64,000 bases of DNA. Origin: Labyrinthula sp. Ha (lineage: Eukaryota > Sar > Bigyra > Labyrinthulida > Labyrinthulaceae). Both the position numbers and the translations under genes were made by a program. Under the pieces are notes generated by a model. The model was not told the DNA's origin and made no database searches. It was given only the letters and a program-made list of their open reading frames with translations. Shown one piece after another: positions 51,680 through 64,000 of this stretch. Positions within the stretch are counted from its first letter, which is position 1. Each line of letters opens with the position of its first letter. Location: positions 372,001 to 436,000 of the forward strand of contig JAALGZ010000020.1 in NCBI GenBank assembly GCA_015227615.1, written 5' to 3'.

Positions 51680-54600
51680 AATATGGAATTAAATATGGTT
51701 ATTAATATACGAAATACACATTCATCTAGAAATTCGGCTTTAACTTAACCTTTTCTCATATTTTCATAAACGGATCTAGTCTTCCAACTGGAACAATTCT
51801 ATTCTAGACATTTACTTGAAAACTGGTATTCCTGTTGGGTGAATCTGGCCAATCAAATTAACTAAATGTCCAGAATAGTTATTGAAGACTTGTATAGTTC
51901 TCATTATATAGTAATACTGCAGTTTCGGCTGGAAATTGAAGAAATAATTGTTCCGTGCATATACAAGAAGACTTATGATGACGTCATTAGTCATTAGATT
52001 CCATTGTTCAACTTTTTTTGTTCGAAACTTGTCACTAGAGACTTCGGATATATCTGGTTCGTAATACTGGGCAGTTCATGATGTTAACAATGTTGGCAGC
52101 TTGATTAACAATACTTAAGAATGAATTGCCAAAAACAATTAAGTTTATACACCTTACTATAGATATTATTGATAATATCTTCGTATAGTTTGATCCTACC
52201 ACAAACTTTTCTGGCTTTCCCTAAGACGTAGGCTAATATAAACAGTGCAGCTAATTCCGTCCCACTAAATGAGATTCTTGTAGCTAATTAAAAATGAAGG
52301 AGCTGAAACATTTTCACCAAAATTAGTTTTGCTCTACTTTTAAATATTTTTAAGAGGTAGCCTAGTTTAAGCGAATATTTTACCATTGTTAGCTAGATGA
52401 AGGAATGCATTATCTGAGAACTTGCTGTTAGCCACGGTTTCTGTCAGAAGATACTTACTACTGTAGTTAATCCTTTTCAACGTTACCGCGCGATGGAAAG
52501 GAATTTTGGCCAAATACTTGGAATGGTTCTCTTTAATACTTGTGCGTAAACAAAGGAAGTAATGAATTCAACTCAAGTTAAAAACTTTGTTTATCTTTAT
52601 TACACACGTGTGATTTCTATAAATTTTGCTGCAAACGTAAGAGCAATTTTGAAATTAATGTAATTAAGATGTTTATGGCCGGGGAGACAACTTAATAACA
52701 GTATTAGTTGCTTTAATGATGATGGTGAAAATTTGCATCCTGACTCCTCAGAAAAATTCCCAACCAATTGCTGCAAGCATAGCTTCCAATAAATCAGAAA
52801 AGATATATTGCCTTTGTCGGATTACTACTTTCTGGTAAGTCTAATATGTACTAAATCAAGTATATATTCCCAGTTTTTGCTCCTCTTTAACTTTTAGAAG
52901 ATATGCTAAGGGCTAAGATCTTCCTCTCGCAGTTTAAATAATAACTGTAGCGAGACAGAGAAAATATGAAAAAAAACAAATTTACGTAAACCACTACAGA
53001 TATCAAGGATATGCGCAAATCCACTTTACGATATTTGCCTTGATATAGGAATTGTCTTATGACCCTTGTTAGTAGTTGAGATTAAAGTCTATTAACTTTT
53101 TTAAATCTAATGTTACTTGATACTTAAGTTCCAACCCGCGATAACATACAGATAATATTATGCTATATGCAAGACAGAGTTTAGGGAAAAGCCTTTGAAT
53201 AAAGTATTTTGTGGTTGCCTTGACTCAAATTAAGAATTAACGAGAGATATATAGATATTTGTCTGCGTGACTTTATTGAATGCCATGTCTATGCATAACT
53301 GGTGACTGACTTTCAACCTCTAGACCATCACTGCTTTAACAGTCAAAGCAATTAATACTCAATTTCTAAAGGTCTCCTCTGCATCTTTTATTTAGTGCGA
53401 CATTGATGTGAAAAAAGGGTAATCATTCATATATATTTCCCACAGATGTTTATACTTGATATTTTTGACAGTAGGAAAACCTATCTGCAGAAATTCCATG
53501 ATTAAATTACCACTAAAAAATGTAAAACTCTATATAGATTCAACTTTTTATTTTGACCTAAACTAATAAACTCTTCATCTAAGTTTAGTAAGTTAGGTCA
53601 TTAGAGCAAGGTTACCCTACAGAAATAGATTTTCGCAGCTTCTCATTAAGCGTTACAAGGATTCTAATAAGTTCCTATAGGCCTTCATTGACCATGTCGT
53701 ACCCCGCAAAAGAAGGCCATTCGGTGCATTTATTATCCCAAAGTTTATCACCAAAAGAATCCTTCTCTAACCATAAACTTTTGAAGGGTATATAAAAAAA
53801 TAGTGTCAGTCAGAGACAAATTATTTGATTAGCACAAATATTATTAACCCAGACTTCTTAAATATTGTCTGACTAAGGTTTAGGTTGTTTAGAGAAAGCA
53901 TATTTCCTGAAACAATTATTTTGTATCTACAATAAAAATGAAAGCTGAAATCTATTCTACCGTGGAGTTATCTGAGATATTTTACTTAATCTCTAGTTCT
54001 TACCACAGACAATTATTCTATCTAAGACTTTTATAAACACGGATCTCATGAAACATGTCATTGTCAATCATTTTATTGACAAAATGATTTATTGGTATTC
54101 GTATATTTGTTCCCTTTAATAAATAATTCATTTTGGACCCTCTAGAGCTCTTAATTATATGGCGCCCTTTTTTTCAATGTGCGCTCCATTCTATTAAATT
54201 CACCCGTAGCCTTATACCAGCTACTTACTAATGTAACAAGAAAATGGCTTATTTTAATGATTTAACTTGTTACGCTGATCTATGCTGCTTGGTTGCTAGT
54301 ATGTTTTGCTGCAATTTTACATGATTATTGGAAAGGGGACACTTTCTGACTACTAAGCCACTTCGCTGAATGGTTGTTTCCGCTCAAATATATCGTCATC
54401 TGGTTCAAGTGCCTTCGAACTATGTGATGCGACATCGTTCCATGAGCCTCTTTACCAAACCTATATACTAACCTCCTAGGTTCTATGTTTGCATGAAATC
54501 CATATAAATATCAAAATCAAGAGAAGATGCTAGAGTAAATCGCTGAGAAGAAACACGTCGGCGGAAAAGGAGAGTACCCATATTACCACATGTTAAACTA

Positions 54601-54866
54601 ATACGACATCCATTATGTCTGATCTATAAATAAAGGAGTTTTGGGAACTGATGGCTATTTTCCCAGTTCTGTTGCTGGTTTATGTCTCTCCTCCCCACCT
54701 TCATATGGAAATCATGAATCCACTTTGGTTTTAACATATATCGGACTTCTAACTATTCAAGCAAGGCCTTAACATCTTTAGACAATATGTTTCTATAATG
54801 TTCCATAGATTTCTGCCTGTGTGTATTAAATAGGATTGAAATTTTCTTTTGTTATTGAGAGAAAGA
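51680..54866. other. Gene-poor region, nothing recognised
   Basis: 3.2 kb of AT-rich spacer without a recognisable gene, RNA gene or repeat. The first 100 bp are presumably the promoter of the dioxygenase gene. Confidence 0.35.
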
Positions 54867-55254
54867 ATGGGCTGGTATAGATATGTGCCTAGATGGATTG
54901 TGGAGAAGGGCTGGTGTAGTTTGTTAGGCAGTAAGCTGAACTATTATCGGGATAAAATGGTAGATGGTAGTTTCTGACGTTTTACTCATAGATAGTTGAG
55001 AGGTTCGAAATTGATAAAGGCTTCTTAATATAAGGAAATCTGGATATGACATGATTTGTATTTGTTGTAAGTTCTAGAACTAGATCTATGCATGCTGCAA
55101 GGTAATTATTGAATGAACATTGTGGAACTTAATAAGAACAGCGAGGGAAACAGTATGGGAATGTGTAAAATGGAGGCAGCGACATGATGTTGGTCACAAT
55201 GGTAGAGGTACAAAATGTCAACTTCCAGCTGTAGAACCAAGTAACGCTCAAGGT
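54867..55254 (+). pseudogene. Relic of a PH-domain protein
   Basis: ATG at 54867 opens MGWYRYVPRWIVEKGWCSLL, then GSKLNYYRDKM, close to the first strands of a PH domain (K-GW---L-GSKL-YYRD). Downstream in the expected order come FVFVVSSRTRSMHAA (the F-V---R---- A strand) and, one frame over, WNLIRTARETVWECVKWR, like the closing PH helix with its Trp. The pieces are separated by stops. A 32-nt GT-AG segment (from GTAGATGG to CTCATAG, near 54958) could be an intron, but the later stops are not explained that way. A decayed gene fits best; a gene with more introns than I can place is the alternative. Confidence 0.35.
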
Positions 55255-56026
55255 AAGCTTAACTTATTATTCTGGTATAATACGCGTATTTTGTTCCCAG
55301 CTCTATAGAAATATTCTTTAATCAACTTGGAAGAAAGGTGCTGGTTTTGATACTGCTTCATTTTAAAAAAAATTGTAAAAGATCTGAGAGGAATTTAACT
55401 GCGTTTGATGTTGCAACAAATGTTCAGCTCTAGTCTTATCATGACAATATTAAATGAAAGTTGGATTTCACTCAATTTGTCAGAACAGAGCTCTCACCTG
55501 GCCTATAGAATTGAACCTTGAACATGACGCTATTTGTAAGAATACGAAAACCTTTCTGTCGATGAATAGAACCAGGATTCTTCTCCAGAACTATTCGTAG
55601 CATACCCCACCTAAAACATCATCAAGATGGTGTTGAGCTAAAGCTGTCTTTGAACAACATGCATAACTGCTCCCTTCTGTATACTTCATGGTCTCTAGAA
55701 TAAGATAGCATTAGAAAATCCTTCAATTTATCCCTCTCAGTACAGACAGTAAAATTTAAATCTATTTGTTTTCCTTGGTGGAACAGGAAACCCTTTTATC
55801 ATAGAAAGAACACCATCTGTATCTATTCTTATGCCTATAAAACATTTCGTAAAATCTGTCAACAATATCTTTTCTCTTTAAACGGTTAGTAATAAAACCG
55901 AGCTCATACTGTTTGCAACTAAGTAGTCTGCCGAGGCATAACAATAGAACCAGTTTTGGCAAGACCACATACTCTCTGGAGTTTCGGCAAGTTTGTGAGA
56001 TCAAGACAAAAAATAATTCAGACTTA
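55255..56026. other. Gap before the RGS gene end
   Basis: 0.77 kb, AT-rich. A minus-strand frame (56055-55762, 97 codons) has no ATG and overlaps the end of the RGS gene; I treat it as chance. Nothing else seen. Confidence 0.35.
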
Positions 56027-56983
56027 TTAATAAAAAGAGGGAGGAATAAACACAAGAGTAAGGCCTACAAAAGTTGTTAACATAGCCACTCGTAAAAATG
56101 CTTTAATTCCCCTGGCATAAAACTGTTCAAACAGATCTTGGTCCTCAACATAATTATCAACTGCCACTTTTTGAGCTTCAAGATCTTGTTTTGCTTTTGC
56201 ACCGAAGACAATATCAGACCAAGTTTTCTTTTCATGAAGCATCATGTACTTTCTAGTACAGGCTAAGTATGGACAAAAACTTTCTTTCCAAGCAAAATAA
56301 TCTTCCATGGAAGAGAACAAAAAGAGCAGTGGAATTAGTCTAAGCAAAAACACTTGAGCTGTAAAGATAAAAATAACCACTTCTAACCCGACAAATACAA
56401 AAAAAGTGGCAGCAGATCTTTTTAACCGAAATCTTCGTTCAGTGATGGAAATATTCTTGTTCTTTGTGGAGTGGACAAACTCGGCAAAATGTCCTTGTTC
56501 TAATAGATCAAACACTTCTTCAGCTGATGTATCAAATACTTCTAGATTTGGTTCATTCTCCTGTTCACTTTTTTCTATATCATTTTGGACTTGACTGCGC
56601 AAAGTAAATGCGATATTGATTTCCTTCGGTGAACCAATTTCGATGAACCGGTCTTTAATGTCCCGTTGTGTTTCCAATAACTTATCTTTTGTCTTCTTAT
56701 CTAGATCAATCTTTCCGCTACTTTTTTGGCTTATATTTCCTAGAGATGAACTTCTTGCAGTCTTAAAGGTTTTTGAAAAACTCTTCAGAGTTGAAAAATT
56801 CGTTTTCTTCTTGTTCTGCGCCATTTTCTTAAATCGTTCCACCTCTTCGTAATACTCCAAGTTTTCATCTGCCAAGTTTCCTTTCAAATACGCCCGAAAA
56901 TTTTCAGGAACGAAAGGTTCCTTAAGCTTATTTTCTAGAAGGTTATGCAGTGTTACTTGTTTTGAGTTTTCAGCCTGTGTCAT
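56027..56983 (-). CDS. RGS-domain protein with C-terminal membrane helices (RAX1-like)
   Basis: 318 residues from ATG at 56983 (MTQAENSKQV); the frame is open further upstream but offers no earlier ATG. Residues 10-170 form an RGS-type helical bundle: TLHNLLENKLKEPF and ENFRAYLKGNLADENLEYYE (28-47) at the start, then a 45-residue Lys/Ser-rich insert (54-100), then IAFTLRSQVQNDIE and EVFDLLEQGHFAEFVHS at the end. After a basic stretch (RRFRLKRS) come hydrophobic helices at about 190-224 and 294-315. RGS plus C-terminal membrane spans is the layout of fungal RAX1 and related proteins. RGS domains speed GTP hydrolysis by G-alpha or act as scaffolds, so the G-alpha at 22.7 kb is a plausible partner (inference). 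No intron is visible. Confidence 0.75.
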   Translation of the reverse strand: MTQAENSKQVTLHNLLENKLKEPFVPENFRAYLKGNLADENLEYYEEVERFKKMAQNKKKTNFSTLKSFSKTFKTARSSSLGNISQKSSGKIDLDKKTKDKLLETQRDIKDRFIEIGSPKEINIAFTLRSQVQNDIEKSEQENEPNLEVFDTSAEEVFDLLEQGHFAEFVHSTKNKNISITERRFRLKRSAATFFVFVGLEVVIFIFTAQVFLLRLIPLLFLFSSMEDYFAWKESFCPYLACTRKYMMLHEKKTWSDIVFGAKAKQDLEAQKVAVDNYVEDQDLFEQFYARGIKAFLRVAMLTTFVGLTLVFIPPSFY

Positions 56984-59900
56984 TTTTTTTGTCCAAGGGT
57001 TATGTATCAAATCTAGGCGTAGAGATTGGTACCGACTCGATAGTCTATTTCTCAACGTATAAGAAATTTTGTAGGGAGAGCCAAGAAGAGAATTTTTTTT
57101 CGAGATGTGTATTGGTTTTGAATGGTTTATGTTTGAGGAAGCTGATGTATTAGAATTTGGAAGTTCAGAAGGGGTCTCAAAAAGGAAAAACTACGTTTGT
57201 GTTCATTTGAGTGTTAAGTTACAATAGTATTATATGTTATTCTTAGAGAAATATCCATATATATATTTATTATGTTTAATTTTGAAACAAACAAACCTCG
57301 ATTACAGCTGTATTAAGGAGGAACAGACATATTTCCTCAAAGAAAACAAGTATGTATCAGTGTAGTTGACCTATCTCTAATACTCTAACGGGTGCTAATA
57401 TTCGTTTTGCTATAGAGTTTTGAAAAAAATAGTTCTACGAGGTTAATTTAGGTTTGTTATAAATATAATTTATATATCTTCCTCTAAAGATGTCGAAACT
57501 AGTACTTAAGGACAGAATAATCCGAACCTCCTATAGAGTCCTTTGGCTGAAAGGTTTCACTTTATTGTAGAAACTAGTTCGGAGAAATTGGAAACAGCAA
57601 CTACAAAGTTTTAATATTGAAAACAAAGTGTGAAAGACTATCCTTACTTGGCAGATTTTTCTTAAGATCTTAGCTCTCATTAGTTTTTGCCAATTACCCT
57701 CCATGTTGAATCCTTTTTCTTAGCAACATCTTAGTTAATAGTAAAGAAAACTGATTCCCGAATTCAAGAAAAATATAACATCTGAGAAGTAAGATATTTT
57801 ATCACTTGTTAAAGCTGCTTCCCCTAATAAAATGAAACTAACGAAGTCCCGAGTTTGATATACTGCGATATTTTGGCATGGTGAGAAACCGAGAACAAGA
57901 AGAGAATAGTCAATACAAAACAAATCTCGAGAGTATTTGCTTCTGAGAAGAGATGTATCGAACCATACTTAGAGAAATCATTTTAACTATTAGCTAAGTC
58001 CAGCTATCATACTTTTCTTGGGTCTCATTTTAACTCAAATGAATATTCTTCTTCTGCGACTGAAGATCGCTTGAATTCATATATTTGATGTTCACTTTAA
58101 CCTCTTAGTTCCTGTCTAGCCTTCGTATGGTCACAGTGCTGCAGATTTGAAGCTCTTAATTTGACCTAAAAAGTATCTAAATGTACTACCCTATATTTAT
58201 TTACAGCAAAGTTATTCTATACCACAATAGTTGTGACAAGCCTATAGAATTGGACCAACTGAAACTGTCAAATTCAAAGTATTCTGAAAATAAATTCAAG
58301 TAGAAATATACCACATTATGATGTCTGGATCTTGGTTCAGGGCCATCCTTACCCAGGATTAGCAGAATTAGAACCAACATATGTGAAAAACAAGCTAAAC
58401 AAATTGGATCGGTAAGAAGATACAACAAAACCTTGGTATAAGGGTTAAGAAACTTGCATTTTGCTTATGCTATAAAGAGGTTTCTAAGCCTAATTTAAAC
58501 TTTCCCAAGTGGTATTGTTTTGCAAAACAAAAAATCTATATTTACTAATATCTGTTGAGCATATTTTTGATATGTTTCTTAAGGTCATTATTTTTTATCA
58601 GGGATCTGTTCTGTTATTACAAAAAAATAAACCTATTGGTTTAAAAGCATAATCCAGAATTAAAAAGAAATGAGCTCAATATTCAAGTATACGAAGTATC
58701 GGGCTACATGTCTGTGGAGAGTCTCCTAACTGCTTTTCTGATTAATGGGTTAAGTAAACAAAAACTCTCATCTGAACTCTCGCCTTCCTAGATCTGGGTG
58801 AAGCTACTAAGCTTAATTTATTTTACTCATAAATTTAGGAGAGATGGGAAAATACTGTGTGTTTATAATATTTTTCTTAATTTTCAATTTATTAAAAGCT
58901 TCTACTGCTTATAAAGATTTTTGAGCTTTTAATGGTAGCTCATTGGTATCTCAGATAATCGTAGTAAAATTTAGCTCCGTATTACACCTGATAAAGAAAC
59001 CGGACAGTATTCTAGTTTCAGAAGGTGATAGCAAGAAATACTGATGTACTCTTTCTTTCTAATTTTCTTATGGAATGCAGAAGAAAGTCTATATTATAAT
59101 TTGTGCATATAAAGGGTTTTACTTTATTTTCTCGGGTCTCATGATATCAAGTATGTGGCACAGTTCTTATGACAAAATATCCCAGCGCTTTTTACGCTTA
59201 ATTGCAGTGAGAGTTTCTCTTTGCGTATCTAAACTAGGAAAGCATTGCTGGAAAAGGTTATAAAATACTTGTCATATTGGGTGGATCAACTCCACAGTAA
59301 ATGCATATGAATACATTTGTTTTTAGATTACAATCAGACAATGGTACTTAAAAATAAGAATCTTTGCAGGTATTCTAAAATGTAGTAGATTCTTAGAGTA
59401 TTAGAATAAAACAGTCTGAATCAAAATTTCTGGGCTACAGTTAACAGTGTCGCACTAGGCTTTCCAGAAGGTTACACAGTGAAAATGTCATTTGTTGTCC
59501 GCTATATATTTGCCAAAATATTTCCCAGCTAATTATTAACTGTAGGTAGATTCACTTGCAGTTGACGCTAACAACAACGTTACTACGAGCAACTCTTTGA
59601 CAAACTAACATTCCTTGGGCCATGACAGATAAGAGGAAATTTTACCTAATGATATCGCCTCCGTTTAAAGAGAAATAATATTATAGGAAACCTCCGAGAC
59701 AAGTAATGTTATGGCATAGAACAGTGTACTGAATGTTGATCTAAGCTTCTATAGTTTTGAGACATAACAATATACGTTACAAATTCTTAAGAGCATTAGT
59801 CTCTGTTGGAGTATTCTTAAATGCAGAAAGATACTTCAATTATTTAACCATATTGAAACAAGCTTGTTTTCAGTGAATAGTCATAGGATAATTACCCATC

Positions 59901-62900
59901 GAGTATCAGCTGGTAGAAGGCATCCGCTATTAATCCAGGTTGAAATAGAAGCAATGAGTGTAAAGATTTTCTTGGAGGTGTAGTATAAGGTAGTCATGTA
60001 TTTTGCACAATTTTCAAAATGATGCATTCAAGACACCATAGCTTTTAAAATGTACGATTCAATAAAAGCTTTACACTAGTTTTATGCAAACGTCGGTGCA
60101 TCTTGCGGGCTATGTAAGAACAGTAGAGACAAAATAGTATTCTGCACTGGTTAATAAAAAGCTACCTGGTTGTAAATAGGCTAATGTATAAAACTAAGCG
60201 AGGTATTTCTGCTGATATTCTCGTACGGGTTCATCTTGAATAGGCAAGATGTTTGATATAGATGCATTTTTCATCTTTCTACTTCTAAATTCGCCCAGTT
60301 TGTAGCTCTTTGTAATAGGTGTAAAATAAATATCTGTTCCAAGAGATTTTATTTGCATTAAAATAAGAATATAAAAGCATTAATTGTTCAATTTTTATTT
60401 ATTTTGGGTAATTGTATTGCTCCTATGAAGCACTAGTCAGAAAACAGCACTCCTAGAATTATTTTATTTAATAAAAAGCTGCAAAATGTACATAATTGAA
60501 TTCAAGTTCAAGTAGTCTAGTAATAACCAGGCATTTCTAAGTATCTGATTCTTTGAAAGGTACCAAAACTTAGTTGTTTGGAAATTATTTATGCCCTGTT
60601 TAAATGACGATGTTCCATTTTTCTTCAGTAAGAATTATAACCTTATAGTAAATTTCTGCAGGGTCCTTGTACTCTGAAAAGTAACTTGCTTATATGGTTC
60701 TGGCAATAATGTCACTGATCAGCACTGTGTATCAAAATCTAATGCTTTGGCAGTTGGATCTTTTACTCTATCGTAGCCAACACTCGTCATCAATATCTCT
60801 CTCTCGAGGCAAGCCAGTATTACATTGATTTTTATATTCTCTAACCTACAATAAAGGTATCTACAGGGTCCGTCTATAGCAAAACCCGGTAAATTTCATT
60901 GTTACACAACCATTTCCAAAGAAAACAGTAAAGATTCAGTTCCCATTTATGAAATTGGACTATATCTGGTAAGCTTGGAGGGTTCAAGGCTCATCGGACA
61001 AGGTACAAGCTATAATATTATTCAAAAAGAGATTTGAATTTATTAAGAAACAGCGAAAGTAAGACTTAATAACTGGGGTATATAGAAAAAGGTTCAAAAA
61101 GAGGAATTTGTTTATTTTTTAGTTTCGTTCTTTTTACTTCGTCTCAACATGGGTTATACACATGTTATTTGCCTCGTTAGTCTATTATTGTTTCTGATAG
61201 CACTTTAATGCAACACAAGGAGAAATATCCAGTCTTCAAAATCATAGTTCAAATCATTTTGATCACTGGGCCCTTATACTTCAAAAAGAATTCCCCATAC
61301 TTTTTACAAATATTTCTCCCATTTATCAGCACATCATGATTATTTCTTCGACATGTGGTTCAAAGTTATAACCATATATGGACTTATAACAGGTAGCTTT
61401 GTAGTTGAAGATGTAAATGATATTCAAAAATAACTTGGAACTAATTACTAACTATAATTTTCTCCGATAAATTCAATTTAGTGCACATGTTCAAAGTTGT
61501 GATTTCAATAAAAAACGCTTGAGATTTTACAATGTATCTTAGCCGAATCAAATATTGGAGCATATGTATTCATGCTAAATGTTGAATGCCTTAGATAAAA
61601 CTTTCTCTCTCATGATATTTTACTGTGCCCTTGAAGAGAATTATACTAAATTAATCTACTGAGTTGGTTTCCATTTTTCTCGCAAATAGTATGATCCGTA
61701 GATATCTACCTCCAACCAGGTTACTAGCCCTCCTTTTGATTTGATATGTTTAATATTATGAAGGTAGTTTCTCTGTTGTATTATGATATTAGTATCAGAT
61801 TTATATTCTAAAAATGATTAGCACCTGTTTCGCCTGAAATTTACTAGTTATATTGCTTTGGAGCTAATTCGGAACGAATCCTAACCTACATGCTCGTCCA
61901 CGTCCTACTATCATCTGCGATATAACCGTTCGCTTGTTTTAAGGAGAGTTTGTTTCTATATTTCATTGATTAGTATTTGTAGAAACTTTTATCTTGAACG
62001 TTGGGTCGTTGTATACTGTAGAGCACTTCTATTATAACATCTTCTTAAGAATATGATATATCGATTCCTGTGTTTTTTCGTGAAAGATATCTAATACTTA
62101 TCTTCAAGGGTAATTTGTCTATGATTGGATTTTTTGGTCTGTAACTAAAGTTTGGGTTGGCTTTATTGCAATTCCAGTGCTATATTTAGAATCTAATGTT
62201 CTAAATTTCTAAGAATTAGGAATTAGAGGGGGTGATTTCTCAGAGGTAGGTATTATACAAGATATAATATTGTAAATTGTTACATGATTCGTATCCGAAA
62301 AAGCATATCACCAAGAGAAGAGACAAAATCAAAGCTAAACTCACTATAATTAAAGACATTCTTCATAAGTTTTGATAATTTTTTTCTAAGTACACCTGAT
62401 TTGAGTGAAACACCGATTCAACTGAATTAGGAACAATCTTAGTCTCTAGAAGCTGCTTTGAATTAAATACAGTATGTAGAACCTCTCTCTACATGGAGAC
62501 AGCAATGAGTAAAAGAAAGTAACCAAGTACTGAAAAATACCCAAATCTTCTGGTAGATTTAAACCTTATATACGTAATTTCTTCCTAGGTCAACAGTAGG
62601 CTGTTTTTACTAAGAGAGTCACAGGAGTATATCAACACTATAATAGCATAGATCTAGTTTCTTCTACTCCCATCGCAACAGAAAATATTTACTTTAAAAA
62701 CTAGGTTTAACTTTTTATTACCGACAATATAAACGAACTAGGTTAATAGAAATATACTTATGTTCCTTAAAAACTTAAAACCAGGAGATAACTTTGGATC
62801 AAAGCATAAACTAACATCATTTTTTCATCTTCTGCATGTAGGCACAACTAAAACCACTATAATTCACTTCTTGACTATACTTTAATACTTATATTGAATT

Positions 62901-64000
62901 TCTATTGCCTATTTGTTTCAAATTTCGTTAAATATATGTGTTATAATGGTGACGCAAAAGGCTTAGTCCAAAAAAGAAAATTCTTATTGTTACGTGCATA
63001 GTAAATCTATTGGCATGATCCATATCTACACTAAAGCTCGAGTACCTAGAATAGTATGTTATTGCAATAGTTGAAGGAGTCACCGAGTTTCGGTAATTTT
63101 AAATTTGGATCTAGATTTTGTTTTGCTATGTATATCCGAAAACGTTAATTATACAGGATTTCACCACGTCATAATGTGTATCATACACGCGAGTATAAGG
63201 ATTGACGCCTTAACTACTAGACTATTCTTCATGAATAGTTCATTATCCCTGATAATCAATAATAAGTTGGATACTTTTGTCTGGGCAATATATCACTTTC
63301 ATCTCATTCTGTAATTAATGAAAATCCTCAAAGCAAAGGTCAGGTGATCCAGTTGTATCTAATTCACGATTTTAACATGGTCAAAATGTCATTATATGGA
63401 GGTTTCATAAGGTACAAAATGTGAAATAGAATTGTTCTTGCATACGGTCTGATTATTATTGTCCATTAATTGTAAAATAAAATGAGTTTTGTTGCATGCT
63501 AATCAAAACTTAAAATTTTCTGTTGATGATCAGAATCAAGGAAGCAATCTTTTCATTTCTCATAATACCCGTCAAACTTGAGTCCTATGTGTTACCCAAT
63601 AGTTGTATATTTTCGTTTTCATTTCTAAGCTAGAACATAACAACACTATAATATGCCATGTATCCTGTGATATAGAGTCAACTCTCATTGACGACCAGTT
63701 CCGACTTTTGGGGTAATACTGGGCTGGCTCAGAGAGTCTGATTAATTGCTGATACCACCTTGAGTGGGGAATCAGAAACTCATACGGGTTTTTGAACAAC
63801 AGGGGTGGAGTATTCTAAGGAACTCATTGAAGAACTGATTGAAAAATCCCTGCATGCTCTTTAAAACTTCTTAGATTCCTAGAAGAATTTTAGATTGAAC
63901 CTGGAGTTGGCAGCAAAAACCACATTGAGTAATTTAAGGTAATGGCCGAGTCTTAGAACTTCAAAGATTATTTATAAATTTGCTAAGTGACTTTGAGTTT
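56984..64000. other. Gene desert of 7 kb
   Basis: AT-rich DNA with only short open frames (75 codons or fewer) and none with a recognisable domain. The last 200 bp (from about 63798, GGGGTGGAGTATTC then CTCATTGAAG) resemble the TCATTGAG-word repeats at 1.1-1.8 and 6.3-6.6 kb and may be the edge of a related element cut by the window end. No RNA gene seen. Confidence 0.4.

Noticed and set aside
55762-56055. 97-codon minus-strand frame overlapping the RGS gene end
   Set aside because: No ATG and it overlaps the RGS stop in another frame; the RGS protein already ends naturally after its last membrane helix.

Overview
This is an AT-rich, gene-poor stretch of a eukaryotic nuclear genome. The evidence is protein families found only in eukaryotes (heterotrimeric G-alpha, BRE1, DIS3), a eukaryotic tRNA-Lys(UUU) with a T-run terminator, a hAT DNA transposon, and spliceosomal GT-AG introns. 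TAA, TAG and TGA all act as stops. The lineage cannot be fixed from sequence alone. The genes fit a free-living or parasitic protist or a fungus-like organism.

The most striking property is intron size. Five genes can only be read through, or only match their family without an insertion, if GT-AG introns of 27-33 nt are removed. I place 13 of them: one in BRE1, one in G-alpha, nine in a sterol dehydrogenase, one in an indoleamine dioxygenase and one in a small membrane protein. The sterol dehydrogenase looks like a wrecked pseudogene until its nine introns are removed; it then reads as an intact 416-residue enzyme.

Layout. 1-440 (-): N-terminus of a choline-transporter-like protein. 6.7-8.9 kb: a small basic protein gene convergent with a BRE1-type ubiquitin ligase. 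9.8-10.3 kb: a MITE with an 8-bp target duplication. 13.97-21.19 kb: an apparently complete 7.2-kb hAT transposon with a 735-residue transposase, two small extra ORFs, a 179-bp tandem duplication and a perfect 8-bp target duplication. The MITE is its deleted relative. 22.7-24.0 kb: G-alpha. 29.3-29.7 kb: a possible short gene. 30.6-33.7 kb: tRNA-Lys divergent from DIS3. 35.2-37.1 kb (-): an ankyrin-repeat pseudogene. 40.9-43.0 kb: a minimal CREST-type membrane protein convergent with the sterol dehydrogenase. 46.9-49.1 kb (-): decayed coding relics. 49.4-51.7 kb: a two-helix membrane protein convergent with the dioxygenase. 54.9-55.3 kb: a PH-domain relic. 56.0-57.0 kb (-): an RGS protein with C-terminal membrane helices. 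The remaining long gaps show nothing I can identify.

G-alpha and a membrane RGS protein in one window point to a working G-protein pathway. DIS3 and BRE1 are core nuclear functions, and the sterol dehydrogenase implies sterol C4-demethylation. Two core proteins look altered: BRE1 has lost zinc site I of its RING, and DIS3 has lost acidic residues of its PIN nuclease site while its RNB exonuclease site is intact.
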